NCBI GenBank assembly: GCA_964627855.1
Contig: CAZVLE010000099.1
Span: forward strand, 1-44,285
Direction: 5' to 3'
Source: CAZVLE01 sp964627855
Lineage (GTDB): Bacteria > Bacillota > Dethiobacteria > DTU022
DNA: 44,285 bases
Below, in pieces: positions 1 through 7,898 of the stretch; the stretch's first letter is position 1, and the number at the start of each line of letters is the position of its first letter. The position numbers and the translations under genes are program-made. Below the pieces are notes generated by a model that was not told the origin of the DNA, ran no database searches, and was given only the letters and a program-made list of their open reading frames with translations.

Positions 1-2
1 AA

Positions 3-1274
3 CGCCAGGGTGTTTACAGCTGGGATATCGGCACAGATGAGCAATACATTGACTGCTTTTGCTCGGCGGGTAGCTTTAATGTGGGAAGGCGTAATCCGAA
101 AATAGTCAGGGCTCTTGAAGAGGCTCTCGCTGATTGGAGTATGGGTGATTATCTCTTTCCCTCGGGTCCAAAAGTAGCCCTGGCTGAAAAACTGGTTTCA
201 ATAACTCCTTCCGGCCTTGACAGCGTGCTGCTTTGCGTGGGCGGCGGCGAAGCTATTGATTCAGCCCTTAAAATGGCCCGCGGAACTACTGGCCGTAAAA
301 AAGTAATTTCACTGGCCAAGGCTTATCATGGACATACCGGTTTCGCCCTATCTGCTATTGGCAAACCAGTTTACCGTGACCCCTTCGAACCTTTAATACC
401 CGGCTTTAGCTTTGAACCAGCCGTTAACGATCTGGAAGCTGTCAGCCGGCTGGCTGATGAAGAGACGGCTGCCATTATAATTGAACCGGTTCAGGGTGAA
501 GGTGGCATCTATGTTGCTTCGCAGGAATTTGTCGAAGGTTTGCGTCGCCTTTGCGATGAGCGGGGTATTCTGCTCATCTTTGACGAGGTCCAGACAGGCT
601 TCGGCCGCACCGGTAAGATGTTTTGTTGTGAACATTACGGGGTAACCCCTGACCTGATGGTTCTGGCTAAATCCCTGGGCGGCACCCTCTATCCGATGGC
701 GGCTGTTATCTATAACGACAGAGTGCGCAGTTTCATGGAGGAAAACCCTGCTATTATTGAATCTACATCCGGCGGCGCAGACCTCGGCTGTATTGTCGGG
801 TGCGCCGTAATTGATTTTTTACTGGAAAACAAGATCCCCGAACATGCCGCCAAAATGGGCGATTATATTGGTGATGCGGTTCTTAATCTGGCAAAAAAAC
901 ATCAGGGACTGGTCAAGGAAGTTCGCCGTAAAGGCCTGATGATGGGCCTCGAATATACCCACGACATGATGGGACCACTAATGTCTTTCTTTCTGCAGAC
1001 CAATGGAGTGATGGCTGTTTTCAGCGCCAATAACCCGAAGGTGATGCGCTTCATGCCGCCCCTGGTAATTGAAAAAGACGAGGCCGACCGCTTGATTGAT
1101 GCCCTTGACCAGGCCATGGCTGCGGTGAAGCGATCTTCTAATATGATCAACAGGGCCAGCAAATTGCCCCTCATCGGCAGGGCCCTCGGGGTCCAGGAAA
1201 TGCAGGTGTTCGTGATTATTATCGCCAAGGCCCTCGGTAAAATAGTTCCGAAAAAAAACAGGCGTCAGAAATAA
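3..1274 (+). CDS. class III aminotransferase, 5'-truncated
   Basis: PLP-dependent class III aminotransferase whose beginning lies outside the window: the reading frame is open back to base 3 and the upstream residues continue the family's N-terminal strand region (GVYSWDIGTDEQYIDCFC). The internal GTG at 81 is therefore not the start. Visible motifs are the HGHTG loop, IEPVQGEGG, DEVQTGFGRTG (Asp binds the PLP ring nitrogen) and the Schiff-base Lys in LAKSLGG, codon 669-671. Two family positions differ: GGGEA replaces the usual SGAEA, and GGADLGC replaces GGNPLAC. The downstream paralogue shares the GGADLGC change. About 45 residues follow the normal family end: a hydrophobic segment (VFVIIIAKALG) and a basic tail (KKNRRQK). 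Substrate cannot be read from the sequence. It is probably co-transcribed with the next gene. Confidence 0.9.
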   Translation, partial: RQGVYSWDIGTDEQYIDCFCSAGSFNVGRRNPKIVRALEEALADWSMGDYLFPSGPKVALAEKLVSITPSGLDSVLLCVGGGEAIDSALKMARGTTGRKKVISLAKAYHGHTGFALSAIGKPVYRDPFEPLIPGFSFEPAVNDLEAVSRLADEETAAIIIEPVQGEGGIYVASQEFVEGLRRLCDERGILLIFDEVQTGFGRTGKMFCCEHYGVTPDLMVLAKSLGGTLYPMAAVIYNDRVRSFMEENPAIIESTSGGADLGCIVGCAVIDFLLENKIPEHAAKMGDYIGDAVLNLAKKHQGLVKEVRRKGLMMGLEYTHDMMGPLMSFFLQTNGVMAVFSANNPKVMRFMPPLVIEKDEADRLIDALDQAMAAVKRSSNMINRASKLPLIGRALGVQEMQVFVIIIAKALGKIVPKKNRRQK

Positions 1275-1298
1275 GTGAGCCACAATGGAGGAACTGTG

Positions 1299-2528
1299 AT
1301 GACAATACCGGCTAATAAAAGTGAAATCATGGAAAAATATAGCCGTTACATCAGCAAAACCAGGTTAACAGAACTGACCGCTTACGGATTACCTCTAGTC
1401 CTCACTGCAAGGAAGGGTGTCCAGGTCATAGACAGTGAAGGTAAAGCCTATTATGACTGTTTCTGTTCCGGTGGACAGCAGGTCCTTGGCAACACTCGTC
1501 TGGAGGTTGAGGATGCCTTCAGGGAGGCTCTCAAGCACTATGACCTCGGCAACTTTGTGCTCATGTCGGCTCAAAAGTCGGCCCTGGCCCGTTTGCTGGC
1601 CGAAATGACACCGGAAAATCTCAAGCATACTGTTTTCGGGGTAGGTCGGGGTGAGGCGAATGATTTTGCCCTGAAACTGGCCCGGGGCGCCACCGGCAGA
1701 AGCGAAATTATTTGTTTTGAAGGCGCGGCCCACGGTCAGACCGGTTTTGCCCTCTCGGCTTCCGACAACCGGCGACGTGAAGAGCTTTTCGGGCCGCTGA
1801 TTCCAGGCGTAAAGCGTATTCCCATTGACGCCTCCGCCATCGAAGAGGCAATAACCAATCAAACAGCTGCCGTTATTGTTGAACCGATCCAGAGCGATAA
1901 TGGCGTTAAAATTATGCCGACGGATATCTTAAAAATAATCCGCTCACAGTGCAGCAGACATGGGGCAGCCTTTATTCTTGATGAAGGCCAAACCTCACTG
2001 GGTCGCAGTGGAACGCTTTTTTCCTGTTTACGTGACGATATAAGACCGGATATCCTGACCATTGCCAAGGGTATGGGCGGTACTTACTACCCTATTTCAG
2101 CCACAATATTTACCCCTCGTCTGAACCGCTTCATGCTTACCCATACCCTCATTCACCTTTCCACATTCGGTGGTGCAGACCTCGGTTGTATGGTTGCCAT
2201 TAGTTGCCTGGAAGTGATCAGGAAAAACAGACTCTGGGAAAATGCTGCAGAGCGCGGCAGGCAGCTCAAGAAGGGTCTTAATGATATCGCCGCAGGCAAA
2301 CCGGGCTTATTCAAAGCAATGCGCGGGGAAGGACTATTGCTCGGACTGGAAACAGAAGACGAAACCACAGCAGGCAAATATGTCTCCGCACTGGCCGCCG
2401 GCGGCCTGATCGCCCTGCCAACCCCGCTGAACAGCAGGGTAATCAGATTCACACCGCCAATCGACATTACCGCAGAACAGGTAGACCAGATCCTGGAAGT
2501 CTCTGCCGCAGCAGCAAAGAAACTCTAA
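1299..2528 (+). CDS. divergent class III aminotransferase, tandem paralogue
   Basis: A 409-residue class III aminotransferase 24 bases after the previous gene. I chose ATG 1299 over GTG 1275 because GGAGG at 1287-1291 is 7 bases upstream of it. The Schiff-base Lys (TIAKGMGG, codon 2067-2069) and the PLP Asp (FILDEGQ) are kept. Several usually conserved positions differ: AAHGQTG puts Ala where most members have the aromatic residue that stacks on PLP, VEPIQSDNG replaces EPvQGEGG, and DEGQTSLGRSG replaces DEVQTGFGRTG. It shares GGADLGC with its neighbour. It may have an unusual substrate, or be a partner subunit of the first enzyme. It lacks the neighbour's hydrophobic tail. Its stop codon overlaps the end of convergent radC by 4 bases. 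Confidence 0.88.
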   Translation: MTIPANKSEIMEKYSRYISKTRLTELTAYGLPLVLTARKGVQVIDSEGKAYYDCFCSGGQQVLGNTRLEVEDAFREALKHYDLGNFVLMSAQKSALARLLAEMTPENLKHTVFGVGRGEANDFALKLARGATGRSEIICFEGAAHGQTGFALSASDNRRREELFGPLIPGVKRIPIDASAIEEAITNQTAAVIVEPIQSDNGVKIMPTDILKIIRSQCSRHGAAFILDEGQTSLGRSGTLFSCLRDDIRPDILTIAKGMGGTYYPISATIFTPRLNRFMLTHTLIHLSTFGGADLGCMVAISCLEVIRKNRLWENAAERGRQLKKGLNDIAAGKPGLFKAMRGEGLLLGLETEDETTAGKYVSALAAGGLIALPTPLNSRVIRFTPPIDITAEQVDQILEVSAAAAKKL

Positions 2529-3214
2529 AGCAAACCCTTTTCCCGGAAACTGAAGAAACAGCCATCGCCGATGATGATGTGATCGCGTACCGTTATCCCA
2601 AGCAAATTACCGGCATCAACCAGGCGGCGGGTTACTGCCAGGTCTTCCTGACTTGGTGAGGGATCACCACTGGGATGATTATGAAAAAGAATTACCGAAG
2701 CAGCGCTTTTACGCATGGGGATACTGAAGATTTCACGCGGATGTACGATTGAGGCACTCAAGCTGCCAACAGAGATTTCTTCCCTGGATATGACATGATT
2801 CTTGGTGTTGAGCAGTAAAATCATAAAATATTCTTTCTTCTTGTAGCGCAGTTCTTCCATGAAGAGCTCAGCTGCCTGGGCCGGGCTTGTAATACTGCCC
2901 GCCACTTCCCGGGGCATTGTGGCCAGCCGGCTGCCCAGCTCCAGGGCCGCCTTGATCATCACAGCCTTATCAGGCCCAACACCTTTATTTTCCTGCAACT
3001 CCTCAAGCGACAGGTGCGGCAAATTTCTCAAGCCACCACCCCGGGCCAGTATCCTTGTCGCTACCTGCACAGCCGATTCCTGGCGGGTTCCAACCCGCAG
3101 TAAAATTGCCAGCAATTCAGCATTCGTCAGTGCTGCTGCGCCAAGGTTTTTCAGTTTTTCACGGGGTCTTTCTTCAGAGGGTAAATCGCGGATCATGATC
3201 GAATCTTCAGGCAT
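2525..3214 (-). CDS. radC: RadC family JAB/MPN-domain protein
   Basis: A 229-residue RadC-type protein. It has an N-terminal helix-hairpin-helix-like region (about 25-110, with LGAAALTNAELLAILLRVG) and a C-terminal JAB1/MPN domain with the metal-binding pattern HNHPSGDPSPSQED. The JAMM architecture suggests a metal-dependent hydrolase; the old DNA-repair name is not well supported for the family. ATG 3214 has an AAAGGA site 8 bases upstream. It follows maf by 13 bases and is the last gene of the minus-strand block. Confidence 0.93.
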   Translation of the reverse strand: MPEDSIMIRDLPSEERPREKLKNLGAAALTNAELLAILLRVGTRQESAVQVATRILARGGGLRNLPHLSLEELQENKGVGPDKAVMIKAALELGSRLATMPREVAGSITSPAQAAELFMEELRYKKKEYFMILLLNTKNHVISREEISVGSLSASIVHPREIFSIPMRKSAASVILFHNHPSGDPSPSQEDLAVTRRLVDAGNLLGITVRDHIIIGDGCFFSFREKGLL

Positions 3215-3227
3215 TGTCAGCGTCCTT

Positions 3228-3806
3228 TCAATTTAGCCAGAATGGTTGCTTCATCTTTTTCAGCAAATCATATAGCAGCCCGAGCGGTAAACCGACCACG
3301 TTAAAATAACAGCCTTCAATTTTTTCAACAAACAAGCCGGCTTTGCCCTGAATGCCGTAAGCACCAGCCTTATCAAGGGGTTCACCCGTGGCAATATAAG
3401 CGTTAATTTGTCCATCACTCAAAGGTTTGAGCCATACGGCAGTTATTGCCATACCACTTTCAAAATTACCAGTGGCTGCATCAACCAGGCAAAGCCCGGT
3501 CAAAACCTCATGCCGGTCACCCTGCAAGCGCTTTAACATTTCTCTGGCCTCATCATGATCATCAGGCTTACCGAGAATTACTTTCCGGTGAAACACTAGC
3601 GTATCGGCGCCAAGAACAAAGCCGCTATTAATTTTAGCGGCAACCTGCTGCGCTTTTTCCCGGGACAGTTGTTTTACAAGCTCCTGGGGAGGTACTTTGC
3701 CGGTTATCATTTCCTCTATTTCCGGTACTATGATCCGAAATGAAAGGCCTGCCTGGCGCAGCAGGTCGGCACGACGTGGAGAAGCAGAAGCCAGGATTAG
3801 CGTCAT
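3228..3806 (-). CDS. maf: Maf-family nucleoside triphosphate pyrophosphatase
   Basis: A 192-residue Maf/Ham1-like protein that starts with the family signature LILASASPRRADLLRQAGL. The catalytic Asp region (VLGADTLVF) and the Lys-rich substrate motifs follow. Members hydrolyse non-canonical nucleotides (dTTP/UTP or modified bases) and have been linked to septum inhibition in Bacillus. The ATG overlaps the stop of the upstream Gx gene in ATGA, so translation is probably coupled. A maf-radC pair is common in Firmicutes, but the usual mreBCD genes are not next to it here. Confidence 0.94.
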   Translation of the reverse strand: MTLILASASPRRADLLRQAGLSFRIIVPEIEEMITGKVPPQELVKQLSREKAQQVAAKINSGFVLGADTLVFHRKVILGKPDDHDEAREMLKRLQGDRHEVLTGLCLVDAATGNFESGMAITAVWLKPLSDGQINAYIATGEPLDKAGAYGIQGKAGLFVEKIEGCYFNVVGLPLGLLYDLLKKMKQPFWLN

Positions 3807-4366
3807 AGACCTGAACCCGGTTTAAGTGAAGTTAGCATGCGACCAGTCACCCTTTCAAGATAATGAACAGCTACCCCGGTAAAAATTCCCGTCGGAACCG
3901 AAAGCAGCAACAAGAGGGGATAATAACCTTTCAGGAGCGCAAAATTGGCTATGATCAGGCTGGCCAGGGTCAACTGGGTCAGGTTGTGCACAACAGCACC
4001 GATAACACTGACTGACAAAAGACTGACCAGACCTTTTTCCTTGAAAATAAGCATGAAAGCCATGGCCAGACAACTGGCCACCCCGGCTGAAATACTGAGC
4101 CAGAAACCAAAGCTGAAGAGACCTCCGATGAAAAGACTGCCCAGAATAGTCCTGAGAATGGTAACAAGCAACCCGCTGCGCAGACCAAATACAATCAGGG
4201 TCAGGAGGGTAATTATATTAGCCAGGCCAATCCTGACTCCGGGAACCGGCATTGGAACGGGTAGTGCCGCTTCAACTGTATGGATGACCACGGCAAAGGT
4301 AACCAGCATCGCCATGTAGGTCATATAATTGATCCTGTTGCGCAGCTGCAAATTCGCTTCTGACAT
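3803..4366 (-). CDS. Gx transporter / heptaprenyl diphosphate synthase component I-like membrane protein
   Basis: A 187-residue integral membrane protein with about five hydrophobic helices and the family-like segment PVPGVRIGLANIITL. It resembles proteins annotated as Gx transporter family or heptaprenyl diphosphate synthase component I; the fold looks more like an ECF S-component than an enzyme. I chose ATG 4366 over the upstream ATG 4408 because AAAGGAC is about 8 bases upstream of it and the extra 14 residues are not hydrophobic. It lies about 97 bases after apbE and overlaps maf. The apbE neighbour hints at a flavin-related or quinone-related role, but the substrate is unknown. Confidence 0.75.
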   Translation of the reverse strand: MSEANLQLRNRINYMTYMAMLVTFAVVIHTVEAALPVPMPVPGVRIGLANIITLLTLIVFGLRSGLLVTILRTILGSLFIGGLFSFGFWLSISAGVASCLAMAFMLIFKEKGLVSLLSVSVIGAVVHNLTQLTLASLIIANFALLKGYYPLLLLLSVPTGIFTGVAVHYLERVTGRMLTSLKPGSGL

Positions 4367-4463
4367 AAAAGTCCTTTCAGCAGTAGGGTGAAGTTTGCTA
4401 TTCAACAAACTCTGCCTTCAATAACGTATAAGTTCCTGAAAGCCTATACTGATGATCGCATCT

Positions 4464-5531
4464 TTAAGGGTGCAGCTCAACAATACCTTCCAGGCCGCTC
4501 GATAATATTATCTCCATCTGCGGGGTAATCAGGATCCCCTCTACTCCCTCACTTTCCTCGATCAAGGCCATCCCTTTTTCCGGGCCAAGCACAAAAACAG
4601 CAGTTGAAAAAGCATCGGCTGTAATCGCTTCCCCGGCCACAATGGTCACGCTGATCAGCTCACGGGCCGGCAAACCGGTTTTGGGATCCAGGATGTGATG
4701 ATAACTGATCCCGTCTTCAGAGAAGGTGCGTTCATAATCACCTGAAGTTACAATGGAGCCTCCTGTGGCAGGCAAGACGGCAATGATATTCTGTTCTTCG
4801 CGGGGGTTGCGAATCCCGATTCGCCACTGCTCACCGTCAGGCCTGGTCCCAATCAAACCGATATCTCCGCCGGCATTGACAAAAGCATGCTCAATGTTGG
4901 CTACCTTAAGAGTATCGAGGACCCGGTCAACAATATATCCTTTTGCTATTCCACCCAGCTCTAAACCCATGCTTTTATCGAGCAGAAAAAGGCTTTGCTG
5001 TTCTGTGGCAATTTCCAGCCGGGTATAATCGACCAGGGGCAGTGTTTCAATAAGTTCTGCTGTTGCAGGAACCCGGTAGTCATGATCTAAAAATCCCCAC
5101 AGATCAATCAGTGGCGCTATGGTTGGATCAAAGGCCCCATCACTGATCAGGGCATAAGCATAGGCTTCCCCGGCCACGTGAAACACTTCATCGCTGACAG
5201 TTACAGGCATGATACCGGCCTGACGGTTAACCTCACTAATATCACTTTCAGGAAGGGTTCGGCTGAAGAGGGCTTCGAGACGTTCCATCTCTTTCAAAAC
5301 ATCGTTTTTAATCTGCTCAGCTTCCCTTTTGCTGGGACCTTGAAAACTTAGCTCAACAGCTGTATCCATGGTTATCAGGCGGAAAGAATGCAGCTGGGGA
5401 GTGGAAGAATACTGCGTGATAATGTAAACAACAGCCAGACCGACAACAAACAAAATTGGGTAATAAAGCCTGCGCATACCTGGTCGGGAAGAATCCCTTC
5501 TTCCCTGAGTCTCTCTATTGCTATCCGACAA
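4464..5531 (-). CDS. apbE: ApbE, FAD:protein FMN transferase
   Basis: A 355-residue ApbE-family flavin transferase. One N-terminal membrane segment (PILFVVGLAVVYIITQY) puts the catalytic domain outside the cytoplasm. Family motifs are MDTAVELSF, the FAD/Mg region GGIAKGYIVDRV, FVNAGGDIGLIG, and the C-terminal HHILDPKTGLPA with AITADAFSTAVFVLG. ApbE moves FMN from FAD onto a Thr in (S/T)GAT motifs. The obvious targets are RnfD and RnfG, encoded 11-13 kb upstream on the same strand. Start choice: the TTG at 5537 directly abuts the AAGGAG site, so the TTG at 5531, 6 bases downstream of that site, fits better. It sits 12 bases after the repeat-bearing antiporter gene. Confidence 0.95.
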   Translation of the reverse strand: MSDSNRETQGRRDSSRPGMRRLYYPILFVVGLAVVYIITQYSSTPQLHSFRLITMDTAVELSFQGPSKREAEQIKNDVLKEMERLEALFSRTLPESDISEVNRQAGIMPVTVSDEVFHVAGEAYAYALISDGAFDPTIAPLIDLWGFLDHDYRVPATAELIETLPLVDYTRLEIATEQQSLFLLDKSMGLELGGIAKGYIVDRVLDTLKVANIEHAFVNAGGDIGLIGTRPDGEQWRIGIRNPREEQNIIAVLPATGGSIVTSGDYERTFSEDGISYHHILDPKTGLPARELISVTIVAGEAITADAFSTAVFVLGPEKGMALIEESEGVEGILITPQMEIILSSGLEGIVELHP

Positions 5532-5543
5532 TGGCAACTCCTT

Positions 5544-7898
5544 CTACAAAAAACGCCCGAAATAAAAAATGATGAACAAAACTATACCGAGCACGAGCAC
5601 CAGGAGCAGATTATCAAAACTAAGGTTCTTGGTTGACCACCTGGCCGGATCGAAAAGACCTGGCTTCCTTTTCCGCTCAGAAAGCCTCTTCTCCATTTCA
5701 TCCCTGGCTTTTTGTCCGGCCTGATCATAGACCTTACTGAGAGCTTTATCGGCATCGGCTGTCTGCCTGGCTAATTTTTGAGCAGCCCGGCCGGTTTTCT
5801 GATAAGCTTCGTTTAAAGCTGAATCCATATCGGAAGATCTATCAGCCAGTTTGCGGGCCATCTCCCCTGATTTTTCGTAAAACTGATCAATTTTCGAGTC
5901 CATATCCGTAGAGCGATCGGCCAGTTTGCGGGCCATCTCCCCTGACTTCTCATAAAACTCGTCGATTTTTGTATCCACATCAGTGGAACGATCGGCCAGT
6001 TTGCGGGCTAACTTGCCCGATTCTTCATAAGCTTTATCCAGCCCTGAGTCAAGGTTGCCGAAATAACTGCACCAGGTTCGTGCTGCTTTACCGGATCGAT
6101 TGTAAGCGTTATCGACAGAAGAGTCAACCAGAACTCCGGCCCGGCAGGTAAAGGCCATTAAGCCGTTGGTAAGAGGCTGGTAAAAGAGGGCTGTTACACT
6201 CAGCCACCAGGGTGGTTTCCAATCAAACCAGCCCCAGCGAGCTCCGGGAATATAGATGACAAGGGCAAGAATTACAACGATAAGCATTGCTTCAAGCGGA
6301 TGCCACTCGAAAAAGTGAAAGTGATAGAGGTGATCCATGGCATAACCCTCGTAATTAAGCATTTCTGCTGCCGGCACTAAAATACGTTCCAGCACCAGGT
6401 TCGGAAAGAGGCCGATAGCAATAATGATCAATGCAAAGCTGCTTAAAACGGCTTTAATGGAAAAGGGCAGTTTATAGCTGCAATCCAACTTTTCGGGAAC
6501 CGGCCCAAGAAATATGCCCCGAAAAAGTTTAATAAAATAGCAAATTGTCAGCGCACTGGTTACAACAAAGATTTTTTCAGCAATCTCGATATGGAGAAGG
6601 CTGTAATCCTTGATGGCGATTAGCAGGGCATCATGAATTAATGTTTTACTGGGATACCCGTTAAAACCGGGTATGCCGGCTATACCAAAGGCAGCAACAA
6701 GAAAGGTAACAGCGACAAGAGGCATTTTTTTAAACATTCCCCCGAGCCGGGAAAGGTCGAGCTCATGGGTATAAATATAGATCGTACCCACCATCATAAA
6801 GAGTCCGGCCTTGAAAAAAGCATGGTTAATGATGTGATAAACCGCTCCGGCAAAGCCCATCCCGCCTTCAATGCCCAGCAAAGTAGCCATGCCGAGCCCG
6901 GTGGCAATGTAGCCGATCTGGCTAACACTGCTGTAGGCAAGAATACGCTTCATGTTGCCCTGCAGTAGAGCCATGGTCGCCCCGGCAAACATGGTTACAA
7001 TGCCAATCCACAGCAGGGCGGTACCAATAATATAAAGATAGGATGCTTCAGCCGCAGCGGCTTCACCGGGTGATGAAAAAAGTATCAGCGAAACCCGTAA
7101 GATGCCGTAGGCTCCGGTTTTAATCATAATCCCGGAAAGAAGGGCACTGGCCGGTGAGGGCGCAACCGGGTGAGCCAGCGGCAACCAGATATGCATGGGC
7201 ACCAAACCCGCTTTAATGCCAAAACCGATTAAAAATAAAATGTATATCAGGGTTTTATTGCCGCCAAGCTGCTCGAAAACAGGAGCGATATCAACCGAAC
7301 CGGTAGCGGCATAAAGCAGCATAATTGCAAATAAAAGGGCCAGGCCTCCGGCGATGCCAAGATATATATAGAGCATCCCTGCTTTCATCGCTTCCCTGTC
7401 CTGTTCATGGATAACCAGGATAAATGAACTTAAGGTCATCATCTCAAAGAAAAGGAAAAGGGTAAAGAAATCACCGGCCATGACAACTCCCAGGGTCGCT
7501 CCAAGGGTGACAATCAGAACGGAATAATAACGCTTACGGTTATGTTCATGATCCATGTAGGCAAATGAAAAAAGGGTGGCGAGAAACCAGACCAGGGTAA
7601 TTAAAAAAGAGAAGATCCAGCCGATCAGGTCAACCTTAAAAAAAAGACCCAGTTGCATGAAATTCAGCAGGTCATAGCAGACAGTTCCGCTCATGCTCAG
7701 CGGCAGGAGAAAGATAACCCCGCTCAGAGTAAAAAGAGAAATGATCAGGGCGCAGGCTTTTCGGGTCTTCTCCCAGGTATCCTTAAAGAAATAGAGGATA
7801 ACACCCGAAATGATTGGAATTACGGTGACCAGAAGCGGTAAGCTTGAATAGTAAAGCTGCCCGGCCACTGATCCTGATTCAGGGGCTGCAGCAAACAA
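5544..7898 (-). CDS. MrpD/NuoL-like antiporter subunit with repeat-bearing C-terminal extension
   Basis: A 784-residue proton-conducting antiporter-like subunit. The core (about 1-510) has the family features: Glu152 in the LFFEMM helix, Lys229 in GFGIKAGLVPMHIWLP, and HPVAPSPASALLSG. The protein then continues with a linker holding two hydrophobic stretches (about 535-590). Six tandem 25-residue repeats follow (592-741, consensus D-S-K-I-D-x-x-Y-E-K-S-G-E-M-A-R-K-L-A-D-R-S-T-D-M). A final membrane helix (about 760-782) ends the chain. Ordinary MrpD proteins have about 490 residues. NuoL also has a long C-terminal helix and an added membrane helix, but it is not repetitive like this. The start is TTG 7898, directly after the TAG of the upstream gene; no better start is visible. 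Confidence 0.9.
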   Translation of the reverse strand: MFAAAPESGSVAGQLYYSSLPLLVTVIPIISGVILYFFKDTWEKTRKACALIISLFTLSGVIFLLPLSMSGTVCYDLLNFMQLGLFFKVDLIGWIFSFLITLVWFLATLFSFAYMDHEHNRKRYYSVLIVTLGATLGVVMAGDFFTLFLFFEMMTLSSFILVIHEQDREAMKAGMLYIYLGIAGGLALLFAIMLLYAATGSVDIAPVFEQLGGNKTLIYILFLIGFGIKAGLVPMHIWLPLAHPVAPSPASALLSGIMIKTGAYGILRVSLILFSSPGEAAAAEASYLYIIGTALLWIGIVTMFAGATMALLQGNMKRILAYSSVSQIGYIATGLGMATLLGIEGGMGFAGAVYHIINHAFFKAGLFMMVGTIYIYTHELDLSRLGGMFKKMPLVAVTFLVAAFGIAGIPGFNGYPSKTLIHDALLIAIKDYSLLHIEIAEKIFVVTSALTICYFIKLFRGIFLGPVPEKLDCSYKLPFSIKAVLSSFALIIIAIGLFPNLVLERILVPAAEMLNYEGYAMDHLYHFHFFEWHPLEAMLIVVILALVIYIPGARWGWFDWKPPWWLSVTALFYQPLTNGLMAFTCRAGVLVDSSVDNAYNRSGKAARTWCSYFGNLDSGLDKAYEESGKLARKLADRSTDVDTKIDEFYEKSGEMARKLADRSTDMDSKIDQFYEKSGEMARKLADRSSDMDSALNEAYQKTGRAAQKLARQTADADKALSKVYDQAGQKARDEMEKRLSERKRKPGLFDPARWSTKNLSFDNLLLVLVLGIVLFIIFYFGRFL
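5676..6125 (-). repeat. six tandem 75-bp units coding for 25-residue repeats
   Basis: Within the 784-residue antiporter gene, the minus strand reads six in-frame 75-bp units with no spacers. The middle copies share the residues Y-E-K-S-G-E-M-A-R-K-L-A-D-R-S and have nearly identical DNA. The outer copies are more diverged. Each unit is strongly charged and predicted helical, with a Tyr and Ser-Gly at fixed positions. No sequence lies between copies, so the array probably arose by unequal duplication. Confidence 0.92.

Noticed and set aside
978..1283. Opposite-strand ORFs over the aminotransferases and many similar ones across the window
   Set aside because: They lie entirely within well-supported genes on the other strand and have no motifs or ribosome sites.
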